A stretch of DNA of 64,000 nucleotides from assembly GCA_963765265.1 (NCBI GenBank), contig CAVXVN010000008.1, forward strand, positions 186,001 through 250,000, in the 5' to 3' direction. The position numbers and the translations under genes were made by a program. Of the stretch, positions 17,207 to 26,543 are shown piece after piece; the stretch's first letter is position 1, and the number at the start of each line of letters is the position of its first letter. The notes under the pieces were generated by a model, which did no database searches, was not told where the DNA came from, and was given only the letters and a program-made list of their open reading frames with translations. The DNA comes from Bacillus_BD sp963765265. GTDB taxonomy: Bacteria > Bacillota > Bacilli > Bacillales > Cytobacillaceae.

Positions 17207-18760
17207 TTACTTATTTATTTTTATGTTGTTAACACAAATAGAATGAATCATTCTGATTTTTTTAACTCGTGTGGATAAGTCATCCATACTTTGACGAATA
17301 TTTCTTTTTCCTGAAAGGTTTTCCAATAGCTCCTTCACATCTATTCCTGATGAAGCCTTCAATGTTTCTTGCATCGTAGCCATTAAATTTGTTGCATAAC
17401 CCGTCACTTTATTAGCACCGCCATTTTGACTATCACTTCCCGTATCTACCACAGTGATCTTATCTATATTGGCAAGTGGACTAGCTACTTGCTTCGCATA
17501 TTCAGGAAGCATTTTCAAGACCATATCGAGGACAGCTGCTTGACCAAATTGAGCAAACGCTTCAGCGATTTTGCGTTTCGCTTCTGCTTCAGCTAATCCT
17601 TTCAAACGAATAATTTCAGCTTCTGATTCCCCTTGTGCGCGTCCAGCATCTGCTTTTGCTAATCCCTCTACCCGAACTCGCTCTGCATCTGCCTTAGCTA
17701 GTGATTCAATTCTATACTGATTCGCATCTGCTTGAGCAATTTGTTTTCTTTTTTCCGCTTCAGCAGCTTGCTCGACTGCATAGCGATCTGCATCTGCCTT
17801 TTTCTTTACTTCTGAGTCATATTGAAGCTCTCTTCTTAAAATTTCTTTCTCTTCTAATTCAATTTGCTTTTGTCTTTCGATAATTTTGACTTGCATTTCT
17901 TGTTCGGTTACTTCCTGTTTTGCTCTTGCCGTCTCCAGATCATAGGCTTGGTCAGCTCGAGCTTTAGCAATATCCTGTTCTCTTCTATAATCAGCCATCT
18001 TCATTTGATTTTCTTTTTCAGATTCTGCAATTTCTGTTGCCCTTTGCAGTTCAGCTCTTTTAGCATCCTTAGACGCTTCTGCTCTCTTGATGCGAGTTTC
18101 TTTATCTGCCTCAGCTGTTGCGATGTCTGCATCTCTTTTGACTTGGGCAATTCGTGGTTTTCCTAGTGAATCTAAGTAACCATTTTTATCACGAACGTCC
18201 TTGATCGTGAATGAAACGATAATTAGCCCCATTTTAGCTAAATCTTGAGAAGCAACTCTTTGCACTTCTTGAGAAAACTTATCTCTATTTTTATAAATTT
18301 CCTCGACTGTCATCGAACCAAGAATGGAACGCAAATGTCCCTCTAATACTTCTCTTGCTTCATTTTCACGATCTTCTGTTTCTTTACCTAGAAATTGTTC
18401 TGCAGCAGTAGCAATTTCCCCGATTGAGCTACCAATCTTAATAATGGCGACTCCATCTGCCATAACAGGTACGCCTTGTTCGGTATACACTTCTGGAGTT
18501 GAAACCTCTAGTTTACTAGAAAGTAAACTTAGCGGTTTTGCCTGCTGAAATACAGGCAATATAAAAGCACCACCTCCACGGATAATTTTTATCCGATTAC
18601 CCGATTCATCAATATGTACATTTTTTCTTCCTAAATAGCTTCCCGTTACAATTAGTCCCTCATCCGGTCCAGCTGTTCTATATTTGGCAACGAATACTCC
18701 CATTAAGGCAATTAATAAAAAAGCGACGATTCCAATAACAATCCATATTCCAAGCATCAA
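17207..18760 (-). CDS. floT: flotillin FloT
   Basis: 517 residues. There is an N-terminal membrane hairpin (IWIVIGIVAFLLIALMGVFV), a PHB/SPFH domain (about 30-200) with VRDKNGYLDSLGKPRIAQVK, then a long Ala/Glu/Lys coiled coil with EA repeats (about 210-400) and a C-terminal oligomerisation region. FloT organises fluid membrane microdomains and supports signalling and wall synthesis. Its ATG overlaps the stop of the NfeD-type partner (ATGA). The last 20 residues (RMIHSICVNNIKINK) look unlike the family and may come from a late readthrough. Operon order and the upstream promoter match the sigma-W yuaF-floT operon of Bacillus. Confidence 0.93.
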   Translation of the reverse strand: MMLGIWIVIGIVAFLLIALMGVFVAKYRTAGPDEGLIVTGSYLGRKNVHIDESGNRIKIIRGGGAFILPVFQQAKPLSLLSSKLEVSTPEVYTEQGVPVMADGVAIIKIGSSIGEIATAAEQFLGKETEDRENEAREVLEGHLRSILGSMTVEEIYKNRDKFSQEVQRVASQDLAKMGLIIVSFTIKDVRDKNGYLDSLGKPRIAQVKRDADIATAEADKETRIKRAEASKDAKRAELQRATEIAESEKENQMKMADYRREQDIAKARADQAYDLETARAKQEVTEQEMQVKIIERQKQIELEEKEILRRELQYDSEVKKKADADRYAVEQAAEAEKRKQIAQADANQYRIESLAKADAERVRVEGLAKADAGRAQGESEAEIIRLKGLAEAEAKRKIAEAFAQFGQAAVLDMVLKMLPEYAKQVASPLANIDKITVVDTGSDSQNGGANKVTGYATNLMATMQETLKASSGIDVKELLENLSGKRNIRQSMDDLSTRVKKIRMIHSICVNNIKINK

Positions 18761-19287
18761 AATTCCTCCTTATAAAGATCCTCATATACGGTTACATAAA
18801 GCACACCATTTTTTATGTTTACAATCAATACATTCGATCCTTCGTGTATTTTTTCATTATTAAAACCTGTAGCCGGTTTGGCAATTCTGCCACTTACATT
18901 TTCAATCATCACCTCTCCGTACCCATCTTCGGGAATCGAGGTGATCACTTTTGCCACTCTTCCTTTCAGTGATTCCTCCCTATAGGTTAGGGATTCTTCA
19001 GCAGATGAAAGAGGTATTAGCACAAAAATGTTTAAACAGGCATCAATAATAAAAGCGATAATCAACGAAAGAATAAAAATTAGGACACTGTTTAATTCAG
19101 AATACATTTCAAATAAATAACCACTTGCAGAAGCAATCGTAATGAAAGCTAAAATTAATGTTGGATTTAATACTTCTCCAACCGCCTCTAAGATATCCCC
19201 AAAGAAAATAAATAGAATAATAGAAGCACTCGATACAATAAGTGCGATTAAATAGGCTGTTTCGAGCGGTGTTCCTAAAAAATCCAC
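18757..19287 (-). CDS. yuaF: NfeD-family membrane protein YuaF
   Basis: 176 residues. Three or four N-terminal membrane helices (about 10-90) are followed by a C-terminal OB-fold (GRVAKVITSIPEDGYGEVMIEN to VYVTVYED-type strands), the short NfeD layout. NfeD proteins pair with flotillins and help assemble membrane microdomains. The gene overlaps floT by four bases. A sigma-W-like promoter lies upstream at 19330-19356. The start has GAGAGGTGGG seven bases before the ATG. Confidence 0.9.
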   Translation of the reverse strand: MDFLGTPLETAYLIALIVSSASIILFIFFGDILEAVGEVLNPTLILAFITIASASGYLFEMYSELNSVLIFILSLIIAFIIDACLNIFVLIPLSSAEESLTYREESLKGRVAKVITSIPEDGYGEVMIENVSGRIAKPATGFNNEKIHEGSNVLIVNIKNGVLYVTVYEDLYKEEF

Positions 19288-19329
19288 ATGTTATCCCACC
19301 TCTCACTCTACTTTTTGGTCTAACTTACA

Positions 19330-19356
19330 TACGTATTAAGACCCAAAAAAGTTCCA
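19330..19356 (-). promoter_or_regulatory. candidate sigma-W promoter of yuaF-floT
   Basis: Read on the minus strand: TGGAAC, a 17-base T-rich spacer and CGTA. This is one mismatch from the sigma-W -35 TGAAAC and a perfect -10 CGTA, in the place known for the yuaF operon. Confidence 0.55.
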
Positions 19357-19457
19357 ATTTTCATTATTTATTACAAAAAAATTCATTTCGTACTCACCCT
19401 TTGCATATTGTATCGATGAGATAACAATATTTTTATTAAAGGGATTGAGAGGAAACA

Positions 19458-19760
19458 ATGAGTCGAGTAGAACGTTTAGCCAATCAACGAAAACCATTTT
19501 ATAAAATGTGGAGTCTTTATTTTATCATCGCAGTTATAACACTCCTTCTTTCAACTTATTTGTACTCAAAATCATTGATTAAAATAAAGTCTCCAAAACC
19601 GGTACTTGGTGAAAAAGTAATCATCACACTACCTGAAGGAAAAACAGTCTACACATATGAAAATTTGATTATTGAAGAAGAAGGGAAGCTCCTCTATAAA
19701 GGTGAAATTAATACCATTGACTTAACGGGCGGCCAAATTTCATACGAAAACTGGGAATAA
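19458..19760 (+). CDS. hypothetical single-pass membrane protein
   Basis: 100 residues. A basic N-terminus (MSRVERLANQRKPFYKMW) precedes one membrane helix (SLYFIIAVITLLLSTYLYS). The extracytoplasmic part is about 60 residues of beta-rich sequence (EKVIITLPEGKTVYTYENL). The topology would be N-in, C-out. GAGAGGAAA lies before the ATG. I do not recognise the family. It is divergent from yuaF, so it could share stress control with the flotillin operon, but no promoter is evident on its side. Confidence 0.7.
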   Translation: MSRVERLANQRKPFYKMWSLYFIIAVITLLLSTYLYSKSLIKIKSPKPVLGEKVIITLPEGKTVYTYENLIIEEEGKLLYKGEINTIDLTGGQISYENWE

Positions 19761-19806
19761 GAAATAAATGACCCTCACACAGAATGTGAGGGTCATTTAT
19801 TTCTTA
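19759..19806. terminator. bidirectional terminator
   Basis: A perfect 21-bp stem between the convergent genes; the core is TGACCCTCACA/TGTGAGGGTCA with AT-rich flanks on both sides. It overlaps the stop codons of both genes. Confidence 0.9.
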
Positions 19807-20049
19807 ACATTGTTCAACATTTATATTAATAACAACATATGGATAATATGGATAGTACGGATAATACGGATAATACGGATAGTATGGATATGGTGGATAA
19901 TAAGGATAATAAGGTTGACTGATTAGTGCACCTGCAGCCAAACCTCCCAAAAACCCTAGTGGAAATCCACCAAATCCAAACGGTCTTCTTCCAAATCCAA
20001 ATGGTCTTCTTCCAAATCCAAACTGTCTACTTTGCAATTCATTATGCAT
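19804..20049 (-). CDS. low-complexity Tyr/Pro-repeat protein, probable spore coat or surface component
   Basis: 81 residues in four blocks: an N-terminal FGFGRRP repeat (two and a half copies), a short Gly/Ala/Leu segment (GFLGGLAAGALISQ), a run of YYP/PYYPYY repeats (about 46-71) and a conserved-looking tail VVININVEQC. GAGGAGGGA precedes the ATG. Tyr/Pro repeats are typical of cross-linked coat or crust proteins, which is inference here. The repeats are encoded by 9-bp and 21-bp tandem DNA units, so length may vary among strains. Confidence 0.65.
   Translation of the reverse strand: MHNELQSRQFGFGRRPFGFGRRPFGFGGFPLGFLGGLAAGALISQPYYPYYPPYPYYPYYPYYPYYPYYPYVVININVEQC
19841..19912. repeat. 9-bp tandem repeat, 8 units
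   Basis: Eight units of GGATA(A/G)TA(C/T/A), the sixth degenerate, encode the YYP-type repeats on the minus strand. All changes in copy number would stay in frame. Confidence 0.85.
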
Positions 20050-20312
20050 AAATATCCCTCCTCACTCCATTCTATATACCCTAAATCATATGACTTTTTA
20101 AATAATATTCGTGGGCGGGTGTCCATATTGAATAAAATAAATTATTGAATTGAAGGAATTCTATTCTAACGCCATCATCCTTATTTCAGCTATCTTACAA
20201 ATTCAGAACGGTGAACTGTATTTCCCCATTCAAGGTTAAACATTAAGCGACAACCCTCCAATTAAGGTACAATTGGAACAATGATTATCATGAAAGGAGG
20301 ACTTCAGGAATA

Positions 20313-20587
20313 ATGGAAAAACCATTTAGTCAAGAAGATCACCAATCTTCAAATAAAATTTGGACACGAGACTTTTCTTTAATTGTTTTTGCCAATTTTT
20401 TCATCTTTCTCGGTTTCCAAATGACCTTTTTGATCTTGGGATTGGTCTCGGAGCCATATTCTTTGGACAAATTGGCCACCTATTTGGTTACAATACAGTA
20501 TATTTAGCATCGGCAGGTTCTGTCATTATTTCAATTCTTATTTATATTTGGCTTCTCATTAAGCCACCCAAGAAAAAAACTAAATAA
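20313..20587 (+). pseudogene. MFS transporter reduced to its first and last segments
   Basis: The first 36 residues (MEKPFSQEDHQ, then WTRDFSLIVFANFFIFLGFQ) are a typical MFS N-terminus with half of helix 1. The sequence then jumps, in another frame, to DLGIGLGAIFFGQIGHLFGY and an ending helix plus KPPKKKTK tail, which is a typical helix 11-12 C-terminus. About 300 residues are missing and the junction near 20430 is out of frame, so no functional transporter can be made. The gene still has AAAGGAGG upstream. The adjacent TetR gene was probably its regulator. Confidence 0.75.
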
Positions 20588-20666
20588 TTACATTTGTTAA
20601 GTAATTAGAATTAAGGTATTATGTTTTTATACTATTAGTTCATTTATAGAATTAGGTGATGCAAAA

Positions 20667-21596
20667 ATGAAAGATCGAAAGCAAAATGTGATTAAAATAG
20701 CACATCAATTATTTATTGATAAAGGCTATCAGGCCACTTCAGTGCAAGATATATTAGAAAGTAGCGGTATTTCTAAAGGAACCTTTTACAACTATTTCAC
20801 TTCAAAAGGTGAGCTTCTTATTGCTATTTTCAAAAATTTGCAATTAGAAATCGAAAAAGAAAAAAATATAATACTGATCGGTCACAGTCCTTCTGATATC
20901 GAAATATTTATTAAGCAATTAACTGTTGACATTCGACATAATCGTAAAAATAAACTCTTTTTCCTTTTTAATGAAGTCTTTATTTCAAAAGAGCCTGAGC
21001 TTATTCAGTTTCTTCAAAAATTTGAATTTTTGCAGATTCAATGGTTATTCAATCGTTTAGTTGATCTGTTTGGCAACGAAAAAAAACCATTCCTTTTTGA
21101 TTGTACGATTCTATTTAAAGGCATGTTGCAACAAAGTTCTCGGTTTTATTTCATGGATAAAAAGGAGAATAATAACCCGACACCAATTATTCGTTTTTGT
21201 ATGAATCGTCTGCTCAAAATGGTTGATGAGGTGTCAGAGAGTAAGGAACAACTTATAAATCCCCAACTAATGGAGCAATTTTCACCTACCTGTGATCATG
21301 TAATGGATCTTTTAAAAGAAGAGCTAAAAAAATCTTATTTAGCATTAATGAAAGACATTCGTGAACTAAATATGGAAGAAACAGAACGAAAAAAATATTG
21401 GGAAATACTTGATTTTATTCAAGATGAATTGACTCATTCTACAGCCCCACGAAGATATATTATGGAGAGCATACTCAACGGCATACTAGTAGAAGATAAG
21501 TTTATTCATCATAAGCTTCTGATCGCATATAGTGAAAATGTTATTAATTTTCTCAACCATCTAGAATTAACTTCTCAACCAAATCGTAATCGTTAA
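20667..21596 (+). CDS. TetR/AcrR-family transcriptional regulator
   Basis: 309 residues, long for the family (usually 190-220). The N-terminal helix-turn-helix is clear: IAHQLFIDKGYQATSVQDIL, ESSGISKGTFYNYFTSKGEL (about 10-50). The remaining 250 residues are helical, with an extra C-terminal portion of unknown role that probably binds the effector and forms the dimer. It follows the MFS remnant in the same direction by 79 bases, a common efflux pump and repressor pairing. AGGTGATG lies before the ATG. With the pump gone, its remaining targets are unknown. Confidence 0.88.
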   Translation: MKDRKQNVIKIAHQLFIDKGYQATSVQDILESSGISKGTFYNYFTSKGELLIAIFKNLQLEIEKEKNIILIGHSPSDIEIFIKQLTVDIRHNRKNKLFFLFNEVFISKEPELIQFLQKFEFLQIQWLFNRLVDLFGNEKKPFLFDCTILFKGMLQQSSRFYFMDKKENNNPTPIIRFCMNRLLKMVDEVSESKEQLINPQLMEQFSPTCDHVMDLLKEELKKSYLALMKDIRELNMEETERKKYWEILDFIQDELTHSTAPRRYIMESILNGILVEDKFIHHKLLIAYSENVINFLNHLELTSQPNRNR

Positions 21597-21670
21597 TTCT
21601 TTATTGCTGATCAATAGGCAGCATCTCGCAACAGCTTACCCAAATTATGATGGATAACAAGTGTAAAGAA

Positions 21671-21706
21671 AAAAGGATGGCTCCATCGAAATAGAGTCAT
21701 CCTTTT
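21671..21706. terminator. terminator between tetR and the aminotransferase
   Basis: AAAAGGATGGCTC pairs with GAGTCATCCTTTT with one mismatch, flanked by A/T tracts on both sides. It serves the two convergent genes. Confidence 0.8.
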
Positions 21707-21718
21707 ATATATTTAAGG

Positions 21719-23020
21719 TTAATTTTGGTTAGATGTTAAATCGATCATTCCTTGATAAATAAGCTCAAATAAGTCTTCAATGTCCCGTTCTTCTACGCAA
21801 GAAAAGGCAATACGCAAATCTGTGTCGTTTATAGCAATTGTGCCCACTCCATATTCATCCAACAAATGAAGTCGAAGCTTTTCAGCATTCACATTTTTCA
21901 ATTTCAAACACATAAAATAGCCTGAGTTAAATGGGTAATACGTCCAATAATCTTGGAATTTTTCTTGTTGTAATACTTGTTTAACTTTATTCGCTCTATT
22001 TTCCATAACCGTAAATTTTTGTTGTTTTTCTAAATCAAATTCATTTGACTCTAGTGATTCCAAAATAACGGTTTGTGATAAATGAGAACTACTAGAAATT
22101 GTCCCTCTAATTATGCCTTTTGCCTTTTGTTCCAAGGCATTTAAAATAGCAGGACTCTCAGAAGCAAAAGTTAGAAAACCTACTCTAAGGCCCCAAACAT
22201 AGTTTTCTTTTGTAGCTCCATCTATTTTCACTGGAAGGATTCTTGGATGTAGACCCGCTAAAAGACCAAATATGGATTCTTTGATCGAATCTTCATAAAA
22301 TAATCCGAAATAGGCATCATCAAGTAAAGCAACAATATTGATCCCTGCTTCTGCTGCTTCTTTAAGCGCCTGAACAATTCCTTGAACTTCCTCAACACTC
22401 GGTGTAAAACCAGTAGGATTATTTGGAAAATTTAATAATACAATCGCTTTTCCTGCTTCTTTTTGTTGCATTAAACACGCCTTTAACCCTTCAACATTAA
22501 ATTTCTCATCTTGATTAAAGAGTTCAAAGGTTTTAAGTTGTCCACCTCTTCGTACATTGAATACAATATTGTAGTTACCCCAATATTTATCAGGAAGAAT
22601 AACAGCATCCTGATCCTCCACAAATAGATCCGCTGCAACACTTAATCCATGTGTAAGGGCATTTGTAACGATTGGCAAACCGAAGTTTTTATTTTGTAGT
22701 GAAGGACTATCTTTCACAATTTTATTTTTCCATGCTTCACGTAAGGTTTTTTTTCCTTCTGGTGGAGCATATGGATAAATATCCTTTGGTGAGTACCCTA
22801 CGAAATGTTTTTGGATATGTTCAAAGTGCATGGGTCCATCTTCTTCCGTTGCAATCCCAATGGTTGCATTATAACGAGTAGCTTTCTTCCCTGCTTCTGC
22901 ACTTTGGCTTAGGATTCCTTTTGGATAAAATAAGTTTTTTCCAAGCTCTGATAACATTTCATAAACATATGGGTTCTCCTGATTTAATGTGTCATTCAAT
23001 TGTACTGCCAGATTATTCAT
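21719..23020 (-). CDS. class I/II PLP-dependent aminotransferase
   Basis: 433 residues from the ATG at 23020, which has GGGGATT upstream; the 12 extra residues of the longest reading lack a ribosome site. Fold-type I features are visible: LNFPNNPTGFTPS (the NPTG loop), ALLDDAYFGLFYED (cofactor Asp and Tyr), GATKENYVWGLRVGF (Schiff-base Lys) and a late Arg in DLRIAFSCV. It resembles the Bacillus group of asparagine/alanine-like aminotransferases whose substrate is not settled. It stands alone, so pathway context gives no help. Confidence 0.82.
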   Translation of the reverse strand: MNNLAVQLNDTLNQENPYVYEMLSELGKNLFYPKGILSQSAEAGKKATRYNATIGIATEEDGPMHFEHIQKHFVGYSPKDIYPYAPPEGKKTLREAWKNKIVKDSPSLQNKNFGLPIVTNALTHGLSVAADLFVEDQDAVILPDKYWGNYNIVFNVRRGGQLKTFELFNQDEKFNVEGLKACLMQQKEAGKAIVLLNFPNNPTGFTPSVEEVQGIVQALKEAAEAGINIVALLDDAYFGLFYEDSIKESIFGLLAGLHPRILPVKIDGATKENYVWGLRVGFLTFASESPAILNALEQKAKGIIRGTISSSSHLSQTVILESLESNEFDLEKQQKFTVMENRANKVKQVLQQEKFQDYWTYYPFNSGYFMCLKLKNVNAEKLRLHLLDEYGVGTIAINDTDLRIAFSCVEERDIEDLFELIYQGMIDLTSNQN

Positions 23021-23056
23021 ATTAAAATCCCCTTTTTTTTCGCCATCAATAGACAA

Positions 23057-23359
23057 TTACATTTCTTGAAATTGATTCTATTATACTGGTTTTCCTTACC
23101 ATAGTTCCACCCATTTTCCAAAATTTTTTATCCATGTCATTTCAAATCCAGTATAGCCTCATTTTATCCAAATCATGTCCCCTTAGAACACAATTATGAT
23201 CACTATTACATTTACCCTTTTGATCATTAATAATCCTATCATTTTTTTAATGGAAAAGTCATTTTATTATGTAATAATAGAAACAATTGATAAAATATTC
23301 TTATCTTACTAAAGATTAATATTTTCAGTAAAGAACAAACAGAGAAAGAGGATGACAAA
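23057..23359. other. intergenic region without a visible gene
   Basis: Divergent promoters for the aminotransferase and the LLM gene must lie here. I see AT-rich sequence but no convincing -35/-10 pair, riboswitch or small ORF with a ribosome site. Confidence 0.5.
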
Positions 23360-24379
23360 ATGGTAAATAGGGAGAAAAAAAGCCTTAGCGATGTTTCGTA
23401 TTCTGTGCTCGATTTATCACCCATTAAAAAAGAAAGTACTGCAAGAGAATCTTTTAAGAATACAGTTGATTTAGCACAACATGTTGAGAAATGGGGATAT
23501 AAACGTTACTGGATGGCAGAACATCATAATATGCCCGGGATTGCCAGTTCAGCTACTTCCATTTTAATTGGCCATGTTGCTGCACATACTTCAACCATTC
23601 GTGTTGGTTCAGGTGGCATTATGCTACCAAATCATGCACCTCTAGTTATTGCAGAACAATTTGGTACTCTTGAATCACTATTCCCAGGAAGAATTGATCT
23701 AGGTCTTGGTCGTGCCCCTGGAACCGATGAGTTAACTGCTTATGCACTTAGACGTGACCGAAGAAGTGATGGACAAGATTTCCCAGAACAATTGGCAGAA
23801 CTGCGTGCATATTTTGATCCAGAAAACGCTTCAAATATGCGGGTAAAAGCAATTCCAGGGCAAGGACTTCAGGTTCCACTCTGGCTATTAGGCTCTAGCG
23901 GCTACAGTGCTCAATTAGCAGGTCTTCTGGGTTTACCATTTTCATTTGCCAGCCATTTCTCACCTGAAAACACATTGCCAGCACTTGCATTGTATCGAAA
24001 TAGCTTCCAGCCATCCGATCTACTTGATAAGCCATACGCAATCGTATGCGTGAATGTCATTGCTGCTGACGATGATCATGAAGCAGAAAAACTATCGACC
24101 TCATTACAACAACATCACTTAGGGATCATTCGAAATCAACGAGGACACTTGCAACCACCTGTTGAAAATATAGATGAAATTTGTAGTGATTACGAAAAAG
24201 CAATTCTCGCGCAAAGACTAAGTACATCCATCATCGGCAGTCCCGAAACGGTTAAAGCAAAATTAGAAAAGTTTGCAAACCAAACGAACGCTGACGAAAT
24301 CATGGTAAACGGACAAATCTTTGATCACGAAGCGCGTTTGCATTCTTTTGAAATCGTCGCAAACCTTTTCCGTAATTAA
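23360..24379 (+). CDS. LLM-class flavin-dependent monooxygenase (luciferase-like, YwcH type)
   Basis: 339 residues. It starts with LSDVSYSVLDLSPI, then YWMAEHHNMPGIASS (the family EHH motif), RVGSGGIMLPNHAPL and GRIDLGLGRAPGTD, all diagnostic of the luciferase-like alkanal-monooxygenase branch. It would use reduced FMN and O2; no substrate is known for this group. AAAGAGGATGA precedes the ATG. A second, diverged LLM gene lies at 61669-62661. It is monocistronic, with a shared terminator downstream. Confidence 0.88.
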   Translation: MVNREKKSLSDVSYSVLDLSPIKKESTARESFKNTVDLAQHVEKWGYKRYWMAEHHNMPGIASSATSILIGHVAAHTSTIRVGSGGIMLPNHAPLVIAEQFGTLESLFPGRIDLGLGRAPGTDELTAYALRRDRRSDGQDFPEQLAELRAYFDPENASNMRVKAIPGQGLQVPLWLLGSSGYSAQLAGLLGLPFSFASHFSPENTLPALALYRNSFQPSDLLDKPYAIVCVNVIAADDDHEAEKLSTSLQQHHLGIIRNQRGHLQPPVENIDEICSDYEKAILAQRLSTSIIGSPETVKAKLEKFANQTNADEIMVNGQIFDHEARLHSFEIVANLFRN

Positions 24380-24393
24380 ATACAGACAAATAG

Positions 24394-24987
24394 CTATGCT
24401 AAAGCAAAAAGAGTCAAGTGTTCACTCTTTTTGCTTTTTGGAAATGAGCATTTTTCTCCATCCATTTTTAGCCTTGAATATACCATTACATCAATAAAGC
24501 CACCATTTGATTTCTCTGATTGCCGAAGAATTCCTTCAAAATGAAATCCTAGATTATTTAATAACCGAATGGATCGAAGATTTTCAGGAACGACTCTTGC
24601 TTCTAATCGATTTAAGCCTAAATCATGAAACCAATAACTCATTAAAGCAGATACAGCCTCGAAAGCAAATCCATTTCCCCAATATTCTTTTCCTAAATCA
24701 TATCCTATTTCAGCACGCTCGTTTTCAAAATCAATATAATTAAACCCACAACTTCCAATCATTTTATTCGATTCTTTTAAAAAAATGGTGTATCGAATGG
24801 ATTGGTTCATTGCTGCTAGTTGGTTCGTAAATTCAATCCTATCGATCACCTCATCCTGTGTAGTGAAAGACTCCATATTCATAAATTTCGAAACTTCTGG
24901 ATCTGTCCAAAAAGAAAATAAGTCTGAAGCATGAGAAACATCTGATTGAATAAGAATTAATCTTTTTGATTTCAACTCCGATTGCAT
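24394..24987 (-). CDS. GNAT acetyltransferase, RimJ/RimL type
   Basis: 197 residues. The N-terminus SKRLILIQSDVSHASDLFSF and the acetyl-CoA region GYDLGKEYWGNGFAFEAVSA, then NLRSIRLLNNLGFHFEGILR, are standard for RimJ/RimL-like N-acetyltransferases acting on ribosomal proteins, amino acids or antibiotics. The last 14 residues (KSKKSEHLTLFALA) are encoded by the terminator hairpin itself and are not typical. The true end may therefore be earlier, with a small frame error near 24430-24450. The gene is convergent with the LLM gene. Confidence 0.82.
   Translation of the reverse strand: MQSELKSKRLILIQSDVSHASDLFSFWTDPEVSKFMNMESFTTQDEVIDRIEFTNQLAAMNQSIRYTIFLKESNKMIGSCGFNYIDFENERAEIGYDLGKEYWGNGFAFEAVSALMSYWFHDLGLNRLEARVVPENLRSIRLLNNLGFHFEGILRQSEKSNGGFIDVMVYSRLKMDGEKCSFPKSKKSEHLTLFALA
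24401..24439. terminator. terminator between LLM and GNAT genes
   Basis: AAAGCAAAAAGAGT and ACTCTTTTTGCTTT form a 14-bp stem with T-runs on both strands. Confidence 0.85.
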
Positions 24988-25142
24988 GTCTTTGACCCCC
25001 AGTTAACTAAAAAGGTTATAATGAATAGTTTCTAGAACTTCCATCCTCTTCCATTCAAGGTTCATTCTATCATTATTACCTACTACCACGATAAAAAGAG
25101 ACATTTAAATGAAAAAAACGCCTCTTTTTTGGAGATCAGAAT

Positions 25143-26289
25143 TCATTTGACAGAATTTTTGTTCCTTAGCACTTCTGGAATATATACACAGAATGGTTCA
25201 CTTTCCATATAATCACCGGTTAAAGCATACGTTCTAGAACGTGATCCTCCACAAATATAGCGGTACTCACATACGCCGCATTTTCCTTTATAGTGATCAG
25301 GCTGTCTTAAATCTTTAAATACCTTGGCTTCACGATAAATTTCGGCCAGTGGTGTTTCTCTTACGTTTCCTGCTTTTATTGGAAGTAAACCACTTGGAAC
25401 AACATCACCGATATGGGTTACAAAGGCAAAACCATTTCCATCATTTACTCCTTTTGGAGCACGTTTTATCCCGTCTCTTAAAGAAGCCTTATCCGTTGTT
25501 ATCGAATCCTCATAATGAATTTCACCTTTTTCAATTTTATGTTCACGCATTTTTTGCTGTAAGACTACTCGACGATAATGCTTGAGCTGCCGTCGTTTTG
25601 ATGTCATACGGTGCCGTTTTACTTAATTCATATAGCCAGTGAAATACTTTTTCATGCTCAACAGGGGTAAGACAATCATCTATTTGTCCTCTTCCTGTCG
25701 GTACTAAGAAGAAAATATACCACATCACTACTTTAAGATCTGCAACTAATTTAGCCATTTCTTCTAAATGATCATAATTATAACGAGAAATGACGGTATT
25801 AATTTGTAATGGCATATTTAATTCATTTAAATACTTTACTTTTTCTATCGTAAGATCAAATGATCCAGGAGTTCCGCGAAATGTATCATGAACTTCTGCA
25901 GTTGGTGCATCCAGACTAAAACCCCATCTTGATAGACCTACTTCCTTTGCTCGCTGCATTTTCTCTTTTGTTACTTTAGAGGTGGCACTTGGTGTCATCG
26001 AGACACGCATTCCCTTTTTCACGGCATATTCAGCTAAGTCAAATAAATCCTCTCTCAACATACAATCTCCACCTGTGAACACGAGCATAGGATTATCCAT
26101 TTCGTATATTTCATCAATTAGTTTAAGACCTTCTTGATAGGTTAATTCACGTGGATCCGGATTTAACTGTGCATCTGCACGACAGTGAACACATTTTAAC
26201 TCACAAGCCCGTGTCACTTCCCAAATCACAATAAATGGATTTTTATTAAAATCGATTCCTTTTCTATGTGGATGACCCATTCCTTGCAT
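25143..26289 (-). CDS. radical SAM/SPASM domain protein (frameshifted)
   Basis: 381 residues after repair. The N-terminal radical SAM motif is CELKCVHC in IWEVTRACELKCVHCRADAQ, and GGDCMLREDLF follows. The C-terminal SPASM cluster region is CGVCEYRYICGG with an additional Cys in EPFCVYIP. One extra base near 25581 (minus-strand CAA-G-CAT) breaks the frame; removing it restores TTAAQHYRRVV, a continuous match across the domains. It resembles the NirJ/AhbD-like heme-biosynthesis and TIGR04053 groups; the substrate is not clear. Such proteins add or modify thioether, heme or peptide groups. Confidence 0.8.
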
Positions 26290-26543
26290 ACCATATCACC
26301 ATTTTTCTATTCAGATTTAATTATTTATTAACAAAGTCTCATATTTCATAATCTCATTATAAAAGAAGCAAGTTCCTTTCTTATGTTACTTTTATCACAC
26401 AGAGACTTCTTTTATCCCGAACTGCCACTTAGTTGAAAAAAAACTTACAATTTCATTTACCTTTTTTTAACACTAATCGAAGAAAAAAAATGGTTTCTTC
26501 TAATAAAATGTAAAGAGCATAATATTCTATTAGGAGGGATTGC

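Noticed and set aside
17701..18548. Several plus-strand ORFs inside floT
   Set aside because: They are antisense reflections of the Ala/Glu/Lys coiled coil and lack ribosome sites.
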